A DNA stretch of 64,000 nt from Rhizobiaceae bacterium (GTDB lineage: Bacteria > Pseudomonadota > Alphaproteobacteria > Rhizobiales > Rhizobiaceae), in NCBI GenBank assembly GCA_028281105.1, contig JANQKQ010000023.1, positions 39,564-103,563 of the forward strand, written 5' to 3'. Positions 24,932-33,666 of this stretch are shown here, piece after piece (position 1 is the first letter of the stretch; each line of letters starts with the position of its first letter). Under the pieces are notes generated by a model, which saw nothing but the letters and a program-made list of their open reading frames with translations, did not search any database and had not been told where the DNA came from. The position numbers and the translations under genes are program-made.

Positions 24932-26455
24932 TCACGCCCGCGCGGCCTGCGATTGGCCGGAATGGACCCGTCGCTTGCCACCGAGTGCACGCAACGCGGT
25001 GAACACCGATTTCATCTTCTCTAGAATCTGCTCCTTCAGCGCCTGCGACTGGCTTTCGGCGTCTTGCGTTGTGGCTTCGCGTGCCGCCGCCGTCCGCAAC
25101 CGCCGCTCGGCGATCAGCGCGCTGATCTGATCGGCGATCGCGGGCCGCGACGACAGCAATTTCTCGAAGTGAGCCTGGGTGATTTCGTAGACCACCACCC
25201 CGGTCACCGCGACCACCGACGCCGAGCGCGGTTCGCCGGTGAACAACGACATCTCGCCGAAGACCTGGCCCGCCTCGATGCGGCCGACGACGATCGGATC
25301 GCTGTCCTCGTTTTCGCGCAAGCGCACTTCCGCGATGCCCTCGGTGACGATGAACATGGATTCGCCCACCGCTCCCTGGCGGACCAGATCACGTGCGGGC
25401 CCGAACGCCGCAACGCTCACCTGGCCCGCCAGCGTCTCCAGCTCCTTCGATTTCAGCGCACGCGCGAACAGGTCGACCCGCGTCAGAACCTCGACACGGT
25501 CGCCCAGATCCTCATGGGCCAGTATCCGGTTGGGCCGGCGTTCGATGAACACATCCTCCTTGGGCAACGCCGGCGTCAGTCCCGCGATCCGCAGATGCTG
25601 CAGCAGATGGGTCATCACCTCGTCCAGCATCGTGCTTTGAGAGCTTGCCGTCACGTCGCCGGAGAACCGGATGAAGTACTTCACGCCGTTATCTGTAGCA
25701 TCACCGATGACGACCTCCGGCGGCGGCGCTGGCAGGATGCCCGGCTTGCCCACCGCTGCGGTCACGCCGGCCAACAGGATGCGCCGCGCCCGCTCGGTAG
25801 GCACGTCGAAATCGATCACCAGCTCGGTCTGGAGCCGGGACACATAGTCTGAATGGGCGAAGTTGGTCACCGGCATCATGCCCATGCGGCTGTTTGGAAC
25901 CACGATCACGTTGCGGTTCTCCAGCTGCATCCGGCTGACCCTCCAGCCGATGTCCAACAGCTGTCCGTATTTCTCCTCCGCCATCCCGAAATCACGGTCG
26001 TGCAGCGCGATCCAGTCGCCCGCTTTCAGCGACCCGTCGAGGTTGATCGCGATCCCGGTGAAGATGTCCTGGATCATCGAACGCAGCGCGAAGCCCAGCA
26101 CGATGCCGACCACGCCCGAGGTGGCCCAGATGCCGGTGACATCGCGGCCGAACACCACCCCGATAATGCCGGTGATCGCCAAAACGAAAACGATGACGGC
26201 CAGCACGTTCTTCAACAGCGTCGGCACCGGCCGGCCGGCAATCTGGGCGACCAACCCTTCCCAAAAGAAAAGGTTGACGGCGGAGATCGTCGCGAACGCG
26301 CCGGCTATCCACGCCAGGCTGTGGAATGTGCCGCGGCCGAAGTCGCGGCTGGCGGCATCGGCACCGATACCGACGGCGCTCATCAGCGCGTCGGCGTAAA
26401 TCGCCGCGACGGCAAACAGCGCAAACACCACCACTCGAACCACAAACCCACGCAT
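24932..26455 (-). CDS. Small-conductance mechanosensitive channel with C-terminal cyclic nucleotide-binding domain
   Basis: The 507-residue protein has four or five N-terminal membrane helices (residues ~1-150). The MscS pore/beta domain follows: GVVGIVLGFALRSMIQDIFTGIAINLD is the TM3-like segment, followed by LKAGDWIALHDRD and RNVIVVPNSRM. After ~360 comes a CNBD-type beta-roll with a phosphate-binding-cassette-like motif FGEMSLFTGEPRSASV. This architecture is that of bacterial cyclic-nucleotide-gated MscS-like channels (bCNG). Gating by cAMP/cGMP and weak or absent mechanosensitivity are known for that family, not shown here. It is divergent from the TetR gene and shows no operon partner. 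A basic C-terminal tail (GKRRVHSGQSQAARA) ends the protein. Confidence 0.88.
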   Translation of the reverse strand: MRGFVVRVVVFALFAVAAIYADALMSAVGIGADAASRDFGRGTFHSLAWIAGAFATISAVNLFFWEGLVAQIAGRPVPTLLKNVLAVIVFVLAITGIIGVVFGRDVTGIWATSGVVGIVLGFALRSMIQDIFTGIAINLDGSLKAGDWIALHDRDFGMAEEKYGQLLDIGWRVSRMQLENRNVIVVPNSRMGMMPVTNFAHSDYVSRLQTELVIDFDVPTERARRILLAGVTAAVGKPGILPAPPPEVVIGDATDNGVKYFIRFSGDVTASSQSTMLDEVMTHLLQHLRIAGLTPALPKEDVFIERRPNRILAHEDLGDRVEVLTRVDLFARALKSKELETLAGQVSVAAFGPARDLVRQGAVGESMFIVTEGIAEVRLRENEDSDPIVVGRIEAGQVFGEMSLFTGEPRSASVVAVTGVVVYEITQAHFEKLLSSRPAIADQISALIAERRLRTAAAREATTQDAESQSQALKEQILEKMKSVFTALRALGGKRRVHSGQSQAARA

Positions 26456-26560
26456 CGCGTGATCTTACGGTTCCGAAACATTCGCGCAACCCACTTCTTT
26501 CGACCCGGTTAGACGACGCGCCCCAAGGCCGGCTTGACATCACTCGCCGGTCTGTGATCT

Positions 26561-26582
26561 CCTGACTGAACGATCAGTCAGG
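26561..26582. promoter_or_regulatory. TetR-type operator palindrome
   Basis: CCTGACTGA, four bases (ACGA), TCAGTCAGG: a perfect 9-bp inverted repeat. TTGACA lies at 26534-26539 upstream, so the palindrome covers the expected -10/+1 region of the tetR-TRAP operon promoter. TGACTGA...TCAGTCA is typical of TetR/AcrR-family sites, and the gene just downstream encodes such a regulator, indicating autorepression. Confidence 0.7.
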
Positions 26583-26640
26583 ATTGACATTAGTTTGCCC
26601 CGAGATCTCTAGTGGGCAGGTCAATAAGGGAGGAAGCGGC

Positions 26641-27336
26641 TTGGCGCGGGCGCGTTTGCAGGCGAGACCGCAGGCCGACACGGTTCGCGAGCCGGCCGTC
26701 GGCAGCCGATCGGTCGCGATCCTCGACGCGGCCGAAAAAGTGTTCGCCAAATCCGGATTTGCCGGCGCTTCCATGCGGGAGATCGCCGAGACCGCCGGCG
26801 TTGCCCAGGCGCTGATCCACTATCACTTCGACAACAAGGAAAAGCTGTTCGAGGCGATGATCGCGCGCCGGTCGGGGGAGATCAACGACGTCCGCGCCAC
26901 CCAACTCGACCGCCTGCTGGCGGCCGGGCGCGCGCGACTGGAAGACGTGGTCGAAGCGCTGTTCCGCCCGACGATCGAAGTCGGCCATTCGCTGGCCCGC
27001 GGCGGTGACGGCTTCTCGCGCATCCTGGTCTCCGCCGCCAACTCGGTCGACGAGCGTGACGCCAGGCTGACGGAAACCTACTACGACCCGATCGCCCGCA
27101 AGTTCATCGACGCCTTCTGCCTGATCGAACCGGGACTTTCGCGCAAGGAAGCGGTGTGGGCTTACATGTTCTCCATCGGCGTCGGCATGACCATGATGGC
27201 CAGAACCGGCCGCTCGGCCCGCCTGTCCGATGGTTTGTGCGACGACACCGACATCGACGAAATGCTCCGAGAGATCGTCATCTATGTGTGCGGCGGCATC
27301 CGCGCCATGCTGACGGCAAATCCAAATCGAGATTGA
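26641..27336 (+). CDS. TetR/AcrR family transcriptional regulator
   Basis: A TTG start at 26641 is preferred because GGGAGGAAG lies just upstream. The frame can also open at TTG 26584, which would put the start next to the operator. From 26641 the protein has 231 residues. The N-terminal HTH spans SVAILDAAEKVFAKSGFAGASMREIAETAGVAQALIHYHFDNKEKLFEA, the classical TetR signature. The ligand-binding domain follows and its ligand is unknown. It heads the operon with the TRAP transporter, cyclase-like hydrolase, BKACE, SMP-30 and OsmC, with only 22 bp to dctP, so it probably represses this catabolic operon through the palindrome at 26561. Confidence 0.9.
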   Translation: MARARLQARPQADTVREPAVGSRSVAILDAAEKVFAKSGFAGASMREIAETAGVAQALIHYHFDNKEKLFEAMIARRSGEINDVRATQLDRLLAAGRARLEDVVEALFRPTIEVGHSLARGGDGFSRILVSAANSVDERDARLTETYYDPIARKFIDAFCLIEPGLSRKEAVWAYMFSIGVGMTMMARTGRSARLSDGLCDDTDIDEMLREIVIYVCGGIRAMLTANPNRD

Positions 27337-27358
27337 AGAAATTCAACGGGAGGAAACC

Positions 27359-28435
27359 ATGAAGAACAAGCTTCTTTCGACTGTACTGGGCCTGAGCCTC
27401 GCCATCGGCGGGCTGGCCCTGACGACGCCGGCTGTCGAAGCCGACGAGATAAGCGCAACCATCGTCGCCGGCCATCCGCCGGTGTTCCGCTGGGTCAAGC
27501 ACGCCAGCCAGACCTTCATTCCGGCCGTCAACGCCGCGCTGGAGGGATCGGGCCATTCGATCACCTGGTCGGAACAGTATGGCGGCTCGCTGGCCAAGGT
27601 GGGCGATGAACTGGAAGCGGTCGAGGAAGGGCTGGCCGAGGTCGGCCTGGTCTCTTCCCTGTTCGACCCGGCGAAACTCTCGGTCCAGAACGTGACCTAT
27701 TTCACCCCGTTCGTGCACTCCGATTCCACCCTGGTCTCCGAACTGATCGACTCGCTGCATCTGAGCGATGCGCAACTGCGCGCCTCGTGGGAGGAAAACG
27801 GCCTGGAATATCTGGGCGGCGCCATCGGCATCGACGACTATCTGCTGATGACCACCTTCCCGATCAACTCGATAGCGGACCTGGACGGCAAGAAGATCGG
27901 CGCGCCCGGCCCGGCGGTCAACTGGTTGAAAGGCACCGGCGCGGTCGGCGTGTCGGGCAACCTGACCACCTACTACAACGAGATCAAAACCGGGGTTTAC
28001 GACGGCGTGGTGGTGTTCGCCTCCGCGGCGCTGCCCGGCAAGCTGCATGAAGTGGCGCCCCACATCACCAAGGTCGGTTTCGGCGCGCAATATGCCGGCG
28101 GACTGGCGGCCAACAAGGACTGGTTCGACAGCCAGCCCGAGGCCGTACAGAACGCGCTGAGGTCGGCGGCAGAAGCCCATCGTGTCGCCTACCACAAGGA
28201 CCTCGATGAATCGGTCGAGAAGTTCCTCGGCATCATGCAGTCGCAGGGCGCCACCGTGACCGAGGTCGACCAAGCGTTCCGCGAGCAGTGGGCCGGTGGC
28301 ATGGACAACGTGGCCAAGCAGTGGGCGGCCACGCTGGACGGCGAGGGCAAACCGGGCACCGCCGTCCTGAAAACCTACATGGACGCCATGCGCTCGGCCG
28401 GCGCGACCCCTGTGCGCGACTGGGACAAGGAGTGA
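27359..28435 (+). CDS. TRAP transporter substrate-binding protein (DctP family)
   Basis: The 358-residue periplasmic binding protein has a signal peptide (1-28, ending PAVEA) and GGGAGGAAACC just before the ATG. DctP-family features include SWSEQYGGSLAKVGDELEAVEEG-like sequence beginning TWSEQYGG, VTYFTPFVHSD, and the GKKIGAPGPAVNWL segment, where an Arg in many DctP proteins contacts the ligand carboxylate. Ligands of the family are usually carboxylates or sugar acids. The next genes encode the two membrane subunits, so this is a complete tripartite importer driven by an ion gradient. The associated BKACE and lactonase point to a carboxylate or lactone substrate (inference). Confidence 0.92.
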   Translation: MKNKLLSTVLGLSLAIGGLALTTPAVEADEISATIVAGHPPVFRWVKHASQTFIPAVNAALEGSGHSITWSEQYGGSLAKVGDELEAVEEGLAEVGLVSSLFDPAKLSVQNVTYFTPFVHSDSTLVSELIDSLHLSDAQLRASWEENGLEYLGGAIGIDDYLLMTTFPINSIADLDGKKIGAPGPAVNWLKGTGAVGVSGNLTTYYNEIKTGVYDGVVVFASAALPGKLHEVAPHITKVGFGAQYAGGLAANKDWFDSQPEAVQNALRSAAEAHRVAYHKDLDESVEKFLGIMQSQGATVTEVDQAFREQWAGGMDNVAKQWAATLDGEGKPGTAVLKTYMDAMRSAGATPVRDWDKE

Positions 28436-28462
28436 CCGTAGCGACCTGTTCGGAACTCCTCC

Positions 28463-29047
28463 ATGTTCGCCCGCGATGACCAAGAGCCGGATGCACCGCC
28501 CGTCGCGCTGCATCCGGCGCTGGCCGCCGTCCGACTCGCGCTCGATCGCATCACCATGGCTCTCAACGTGGTCGGCACCCTGCTGATCATCGCCATCATG
28601 GTGCTGGTCAATGCCGACGTGATCGGGCGCGGCGCCTTCAACCTGCCGATCTCCGGCGTGCCGGAACTGGTGTCGATGTCGATCGTCGCCATCGTGTTCC
28701 TGCAGGTGGCCCAGGCGTTCCGCATGGGCCGGCTGACGCGCACCGAGGCGCTGCTGGGCGCGATCGAGAAAAGAAAGCCGCGCTTGCGAGCCGCCATCGA
28801 GTTTGTCTTCTGCATCGCCGCGATCGCGCTGATGATTCAACTGCTGAGCGCAAGCTGGCCCCTGTTCGTCAAAGCCTGGGTCCGCAACACGTTCGAAGGC
28901 ACCATCGGCGACTTCACCGCCCCGATCTGGCCGGTCAAGCTGGTGATCCTGGTCGGCTGTACGGCGCTGATCATCCAGATGACCCTGTCGGCGATCATCG
29001 CCGCCGCCACCGCGACGGGCTTCGGCCGCCAGAGAGGTGGGCAATGA
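28463..29047 (+). CDS. TRAP transporter small permease (DctQ family)
   Basis: The 194-residue protein has four predicted membrane helices (for example ALNVVGTLLIIAIMVLVNADVIGRG and GVPELVSMSIVAIVFLQVAQAF). The NADVIGRGAFNLPISGVPEL stretch is typical of DctQ. It shields the large permease in the membrane and is essential for TRAP transport in characterised systems. Its stop overlaps the dctM start by 4 bp. Confidence 0.9.
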   Translation: MFARDDQEPDAPPVALHPALAAVRLALDRITMALNVVGTLLIIAIMVLVNADVIGRGAFNLPISGVPELVSMSIVAIVFLQVAQAFRMGRLTRTEALLGAIEKRKPRLRAAIEFVFCIAAIALMIQLLSASWPLFVKAWVRNTFEGTIGDFTAPIWPVKLVILVGCTALIIQMTLSAIIAAATATGFGRQRGGQ

Positions 29048-30357
29048 CCGGTTTTGAGATCGGCCTGGCCTCGCTCGCCGTCATGGTGGTCCTGGTCTAT
29101 GCCGGGTTCTGGGTGCCGTTCGCGCTAATGCTGACGTCGTTCGGCGGAGTGTGGCTGATCAAGGGTTCGCCGGTGCTCGCCGGCAAATTGCTGGCGCTGG
29201 CCGCGTCCGAGACCATCTCCAGCTACTTCTTCGGCGTCGTGCCGCTGTTCGTGCTGATGGGCTACATCGTGGCGGTGACCGGCATGGGCCGCGATGCCTT
29301 CGACGTCGCCAACCACCTGTTCCGCCGCCTGCGCGGCGGCCTGGGCATCGGCACCGTCGGCGCCAATGCAATCTTCGCCGCGATCACCGGCATATCGATC
29401 GCATCGGCCGCCGTGTTCACCCGCATCGCCGTGCCCGAGATGGCGCGCCACGGCTATACCAAGCGTTTCTCGGTGGGCGTAGTCGCCGGCTCCTCGGTGC
29501 TGGGCATGCTGATCCCGCCGAGCCTGCTGCTCATCCTGTACGGCCTGCTCACCGAGCAATCGGTGGGCGATCTGTTCATCGCCGGCATCATCCCCGGCCT
29601 GCTGCTGGCGCTGGTGTTCGGCGTCGGCGTCGTGGTGATGGCGAGCGTATGGCCGGCCTTCGTAGGAGAGAACCTGTCCGGCGCCACCGATACCGACGGC
29701 ACCCTGTCAAGTTGGGAACTGCTCACGAAGGGCCTGCCGATCGCCGCCCTCATCGCCCTGGTGTTGGGCGGCATCTATCAGGGCTTCTTCACCCCGATCG
29801 AAGCCGGTGCCGTCGGCTGTCTGGGGGCCATCGTCTTAGGCCTGGCGCGCCGCCGGCTCAGCTGGGCGGATTTCTGGCAGGTGTTGACCGACACCGGTCT
29901 CGTCACCGCCGCCATCTGCTTTCTGATCATCGCCGCTCAGATGTATTCGCGCATGCTGGCCCTGTCCGGCGTGCCGGCCGGGTTCGGCGAGTTCGTCGCC
30001 GGCGCCGACATCGGCTTCTGGGGCGTGATCTTGGCCTATGTGGCCCTGGTGATCGTCATGGGCACGATCCTGGATTCCTCATCGATCATGCTCATCCTGG
30101 TGCCGCTGATGCTGCCCGTGGTCTCGTCGATGCAGGTCGACCTGATCTGGTTCGGCATCGTCACCGTGCTAGCCGTCGAGATCGGCCTGCTCACCCCGCC
30201 ATTCGGCATATCGGTGTTCGTCATCAAGTCGGCCCTGGATGACCCCTCGATCACCCTGGGCGACATCTTCGCCGGCGCCGCGCCGTTCGCGGCGATGATG
30301 CTGCTCGTCTTGATCGCCGTGCTGATGTTCCCGCCACTCGCCACCGCCCTGTTATAA
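29044..30357 (+). CDS. TRAP transporter large permease (DctM family)
   Basis: The 437-residue, roughly 12-helix protein shows DctM features: PLFVLMGYIVAVTGMGRDAFD, a TGISIASAAVFTRIAVPEM segment, and SSVLGMLIPPSLLLILYG. The C-terminal half repeats these features (VMGTILDSSSIMLILVPLMLPV, GLLTPPFGISVFV). The twofold repeat and the Pro-Pro motifs match the ion-coupled channel subunit. It starts inside the dctQ stop codon and is followed 12 bp later by the cyclase gene, so the transporter and enzyme genes form one operon. Confidence 0.94.
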   Translation: MTGFEIGLASLAVMVVLVYAGFWVPFALMLTSFGGVWLIKGSPVLAGKLLALAASETISSYFFGVVPLFVLMGYIVAVTGMGRDAFDVANHLFRRLRGGLGIGTVGANAIFAAITGISIASAAVFTRIAVPEMARHGYTKRFSVGVVAGSSVLGMLIPPSLLLILYGLLTEQSVGDLFIAGIIPGLLLALVFGVGVVVMASVWPAFVGENLSGATDTDGTLSSWELLTKGLPIAALIALVLGGIYQGFFTPIEAGAVGCLGAIVLGLARRRLSWADFWQVLTDTGLVTAAICFLIIAAQMYSRMLALSGVPAGFGEFVAGADIGFWGVILAYVALVIVMGTILDSSSIMLILVPLMLPVVSSMQVDLIWFGIVTVLAVEIGLLTPPFGISVFVIKSALDDPSITLGDIFAGAAPFAAMMLLVLIAVLMFPPLATALL

Positions 30358-30369
30358 CGAGGAAACCCG

Positions 30370-31146
30370 ATGCCACGCCGTATCGTCGATCTGTCCGTCG
30401 CGCTCGAAGCGGAGATCATCTCCGACCCGCCGATGGCGTTGCCCAAGATCGATTACATCGATCACAAGCAGTCCGCAGAGCAGGTGACCTCCTTCTTTCC
30501 GGGGCTGACCACCGATCAACTGCCGGGCGGCGAGGGCTGGGCGATCGAGATGCTGCAGATCACCACCCACAACGGCACCCATCTCGACGCGCCCTACCAC
30601 TATCATTCCACCATGAACGGCGGCGAGCGCGCGATCACCATCGACGAGGTGCCGCTGGAATGGTGCTTCAATCCCGGGGTGAAACTGGACTTTCGTGATT
30701 TCGACGACGGCTATGTGGTAAGCGCCGCCGAAGTAGAAGCCGAGTTGGCTCGCATCAGCCATGAGCTGCAGCCGCTCGACATCGTCGTGGTCAACACCTC
30801 GGCCGGCGCGCGCTACGGCCATGACGATTACCTGCTCAAAGGCTGCGGCATGGGCCGAGAGGCGACGCTCTACCTGCTCGAGCGCGGGGTCCGCGTCACC
30901 GGCACCGACGCGTGGAGCTGGGACGCGCCGTTCGCCCACACCGCGAAGAAGTTCGCCGAGACCGGCGATCCGTCGATCATCTGGGAAGGCCATCGCGCCG
31001 GCATGGAGATCGGCTATTGCCACATCGAGAAGCTGGCCAACCTGGACACCCTGCCCGCCCACGGTTTCCAGATCGCCTGCTTTCCCTGGAAGATCAAAGG
31101 CGCGTCCGCCGGGTTCACCCGCGCGGTGGCCATTTTCGAAGAATAA
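30370..31146 (+). CDS. Cyclase family protein (kynurenine formamidase-like metal-dependent hydrolase)
   Basis: The 258-residue protein has the cyclase-family (PF04199) signature HNGTHLDAPYHYHSTM, in which His and Asp bind Zn/Mn. A downstream VVNTSAGARYGHDDYLLKGC block and TGTDAWSWDAPF are also present. Family members hydrolyse amides or lactones (arylformamidase, isatin hydrolase and others). The gene lies directly after dctM (12 bp) and before BKACE, so it probably opens a ring or removes an acyl/amide group from the imported compound before the carbon chain is cleaved. This metabolic order is inference. Confidence 0.88.
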   Translation: MPRRIVDLSVALEAEIISDPPMALPKIDYIDHKQSAEQVTSFFPGLTTDQLPGGEGWAIEMLQITTHNGTHLDAPYHYHSTMNGGERAITIDEVPLEWCFNPGVKLDFRDFDDGYVVSAAEVEAELARISHELQPLDIVVVNTSAGARYGHDDYLLKGCGMGREATLYLLERGVRVTGTDAWSWDAPFAHTAKKFAETGDPSIIWEGHRAGMEIGYCHIEKLANLDTLPAHGFQIACFPWKIKGASAGFTRAVAIFEE

Positions 31147-31160
31147 CCGGAGACACGCCC

Positions 31161-32099
31161 ATGGCCCGCAACATGAAGAAAGTCATCATCACCTGCGCCG
31201 TAACCGGCGGCGTGCACACGCCGACCATGTCGGACGCGCTGCCCGTCACCCCCGACGAGATCGCGCACCAGTCGATCGAGGCGGCCGAGGCCGGCGCCTC
31301 GATCATCCACCTGCACGCGCGCGACCCCGAGACCGGCATGCCGACGCCGGACCCGGACGTGTTCATGCAGTTCCTGCCGCGCATCAAGCAGGCCACCAAC
31401 GCGGTGGTGAACATCACCACCGGCGGCGGGCTCGGCATGACCATCGAGGACCGCCTGGCCGCGCCCTTAAAGGCGGAGCCGGAGATGTGTTCGCTCAACA
31501 TGGGCTCGATGAACTTCGCGCTGCATCCGCTGGCCGACAAATACACCGACTGGAAGCACCCCTGGGAACAGAAGTTCCTGGCGGCCTCGGACGATTTCAT
31601 CTTCCGCAACACGTTCAAGGACATCGCCTATATCCTCAAGCACCTCGGCGAGGGCTGCGGCACCAAGTTCGAACACGAGTGCTACGACATCGGCCACCTG
31701 TACAACCTGGCCCATTTCGTCGACGCCGGCATGATCAAGCCGCCTTTCCTGATCCAGTCGATCTTCGGCATCCTGGGCGGCATTGGCGCGGAGATGGAAA
31801 ACGTCATGGTGATGAAGCAGACCGCCGACCGGCTGTTCGGCGACGACTATGTCTGGTCGGTGCTGGCGGCGGGCCGCTTCCAGATGCCGTTCATCACCCA
31901 GGCGGCGATGCTGGGCGGCAACGTGCGCGTCGGGCTTGAAGACTCGCTGTTCATCGGCAAGGGCCAGCTCGCCAAGTCCAATGCCGAGCAGGTCACCAAG
32001 ATCCGCATCATCCTGGAGGAGCTGGGCCTGGCCATCGCCTCGCCCGACGAGGCGCGCGAGGCGCTTGAACTGAAAGGCGGGGACCGGGTGAACTTCTGA
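31161..32099 (+). CDS. Beta-keto acid cleavage enzyme (BKACE, DUF849 family), copy 1
   Basis: The ATG at 31161 is preceded by GGAGA; the protein has 312 residues. The Zn-binding HxH motif is His50/His52 in IIHLHARDPETG, and VRVGLEDSLF contains the conserved acidic site near the C-terminus. BKACEs are TIM-barrel enzymes that condense a 3-keto acid with acetyl-CoA to give acetoacetate and the shortened acyl-CoA. The specificity residues cannot be read reliably here. The sequence is closely similar to copy 2 (51522-52454) and each copy is next to an SMP-30 gene. The SMP-30 ATG overlaps its stop (TGATG). Confidence 0.92.
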   Translation: MARNMKKVIITCAVTGGVHTPTMSDALPVTPDEIAHQSIEAAEAGASIIHLHARDPETGMPTPDPDVFMQFLPRIKQATNAVVNITTGGGLGMTIEDRLAAPLKAEPEMCSLNMGSMNFALHPLADKYTDWKHPWEQKFLAASDDFIFRNTFKDIAYILKHLGEGCGTKFEHECYDIGHLYNLAHFVDAGMIKPPFLIQSIFGILGGIGAEMENVMVMKQTADRLFGDDYVWSVLAAGRFQMPFITQAAMLGGNVRVGLEDSLFIGKGQLAKSNAEQVTKIRIILEELGLAIASPDEAREALELKGGDRVNF

Positions 32100-33133
32100 T
32101 GGCGTCACCCAACCCCATCGACGGCTTTCAGGTCGATCCCGCGCAGATCAGAACCATCGGCCACGACTTGCAGCGACCGGAATGCATCCTGGCCGAGCCC
32201 GATGGTTCGCTGTGGTCGGCCGACGCACGCGGCGGCGTCATGCACATCCGGTCCGACGGCTCGCAGCAGCTGATCGCACAAGCCGAGCGCACCGACTTCG
32301 CCGAAGCCAGCGACGCGGCGGCCCGCTTCACTGAAGGAACCCTGCCCAACGGACTGGCGTTCGCCCGCAACGGCGACATTCTGATCTCCAATTTCGGCAC
32401 CGACCGCCTCGAGATCATGAAGCGCACCGGCGAGACCGAAACCCTCTACGACACCATCGATGGTGAGCCGATCGGCAAGGTCAACTTCGTCCTGCGCGAC
32501 AGCCGCGACCGCATCTGGCTGACCGTGTCGACCCTAGTGCCCAACTGGATGGACGCGGCCGCCTCCAAAATCAGCGACGGCTATATCGCCATGGCCGATG
32601 AGCGCGGAATTCGCATCGTCGCCGACGGCTTCGCGTTCACCAACGAAATCCGCTTCGACGCCGAGGAACGATGGCTCTACGTGGTCGAGACCACGGCAAT
32701 GAAGGTGACCCGGCTCAAGGTCGCTGACGACGGTTCGCTGAGCGGGCGCGAGACTTTCGGCCCGCAAAGCCACGGCGCGTTCATCGACGGCATCGCCTTC
32801 GACGCGTTCGGCAATTTGTGGGGCACTCACGTGATGACCGACCGCGTGTTCGCCATCACGCCCGACGGCGATCTGCGCATCATTCTTGACGATGATAACG
32901 GCTCGCCCGCCGGCGCCGCGCTGTTGGAAGCTTTCGAGCGGGGCCGCGCCACCCCGGAGCTGATGATGGCCTGCGGCGGAACGATCGCCCCATGGATGGC
33001 CAGCGTCACCTTCGGCGGTCCCGACCTGTCCACCGTCTATATCGGCTCGCTGCGCGGCACGACGATCCCCTATTTCTCCGCCCCCGTCGCCGGCCTTCCC
33101 ATGGTCCATTGGAACGAAAGGAACCCGTCATGA
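32099..33133 (+). CDS. SMP-30/gluconolactonase-like beta-propeller hydrolase, copy 1
   Basis: The 344-residue protein contains the SMP-30/gluconolactonase/LRE-type repeats: RPECILAEPDGSLWSADARGG, NGLAFARNGDILISNFGTDRLE, TNEIRFDAEERWLYVVET and GIAFDAFGNLWGTHV. The propeller's single metal site is normally formed by Glu, Asn and Asp residues in these blocks. Such enzymes hydrolyse sugar lactones or other cyclic esters. It is longer and clearly different from copy 2 (291 residues, 50643-51518). Its start overlaps BKACE and its end overlaps the OsmC gene, indicating coupled translation. Confidence 0.85.
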   Translation: MASPNPIDGFQVDPAQIRTIGHDLQRPECILAEPDGSLWSADARGGVMHIRSDGSQQLIAQAERTDFAEASDAAARFTEGTLPNGLAFARNGDILISNFGTDRLEIMKRTGETETLYDTIDGEPIGKVNFVLRDSRDRIWLTVSTLVPNWMDAAASKISDGYIAMADERGIRIVADGFAFTNEIRFDAEERWLYVVETTAMKVTRLKVADDGSLSGRETFGPQSHGAFIDGIAFDAFGNLWGTHVMTDRVFAITPDGDLRIILDDDNGSPAGAALLEAFERGRATPELMMACGGTIAPWMASVTFGGPDLSTVYIGSLRGTTIPYFSAPVAGLPMVHWNERNPS

Positions 33134-33630
33134 CCGACAATGCCGGCCTGCCGGCCAAAGCCATGGTGCAGTTCGACTGCCATGGCCGCGCCACCGGCAA
33201 GATGCGCAACGAACTCGACGTGCGCATGAAGCTGCCCTACGAGGAGGGCCCGTTCCAACTGGCGAGCGACGAAGGTCCGTTCCATGGCGGCGACGCCAGC
33301 GCGCCGCCGCCGCTTGCCCTGTTCGTCGCCGGCCTGACCGGCTGCATCATGACGCAGATCCGCGCCTTCGCCAAACGCATGGATGTTTCACTGAAAGATC
33401 TGAACGTAGAAACGAGGGTGCAGTGGAACTGGGAGGCCAAGGGCCGGATTTACGAAACCGCGCCCCATTCCTTCGAGATCGACGTGCTGATCGATTCCGA
33501 CGACGAGCCGGACAAAGTCGCCGATCTCATCCGCGCCGCCCAGAAGGGCTGTTTCATCGAGCAGACGCTGGGCCGCGCCAACACCATCCGCCATCGCATG
33601 AAAACCGCGGACGGCTGGCAGTCGGTCTGA
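33130..33630 (+). CDS. OsmC family protein
   Basis: The 166-residue protein starts at the ATG overlapping the SMP-30 stop. Two conserved cysteines of the OsmC/Ohr fold are Cys72 (LTGCIMTQIR) and Cys141 (QKGCFIEQT). Members are thiol peroxidases, but some are detoxification or hydrolase-associated proteins of unknown role. Last gene of the TRAP/BKACE operon; it may protect against a reactive intermediate (inference). A GC-rich hairpin follows at 33639. Confidence 0.85.
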   Translation: MTDNAGLPAKAMVQFDCHGRATGKMRNELDVRMKLPYEEGPFQLASDEGPFHGGDASAPPPLALFVAGLTGCIMTQIRAFAKRMDVSLKDLNVETRVQWNWEAKGRIYETAPHSFEIDVLIDSDDEPDKVADLIRAAQKGCFIEQTLGRANTIRHRMKTADGWQSV

Positions 33631-33638
33631 CGCCGGCT

Positions 33639-33666
33639 ATCGCCGCCGCGCTCGCCGGGCGGCGAT
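33639..33666 (+). terminator. GC-rich hairpin after the TRAP/BKACE operon
   Basis: ATCGCCGCC (33639-33647) pairs with GGCGGCGAT (33658-33666) around a 10-nt loop, starting 9 bp after the OsmC stop. There is no T-run, so it may protect the 3' end or aid Rho-dependent termination rather than act as a classical terminator. Confidence 0.4.

Noticed and set aside
27278..29044. Long open frame antisense to the TRAP genes (588 codons, minus strand)
   Set aside because: Its product is rich in His, Arg, Gly and Asp with no family motifs, and it mirrors the codon structure of dctP/dctQ. It is a GC-rich antisense artefact.
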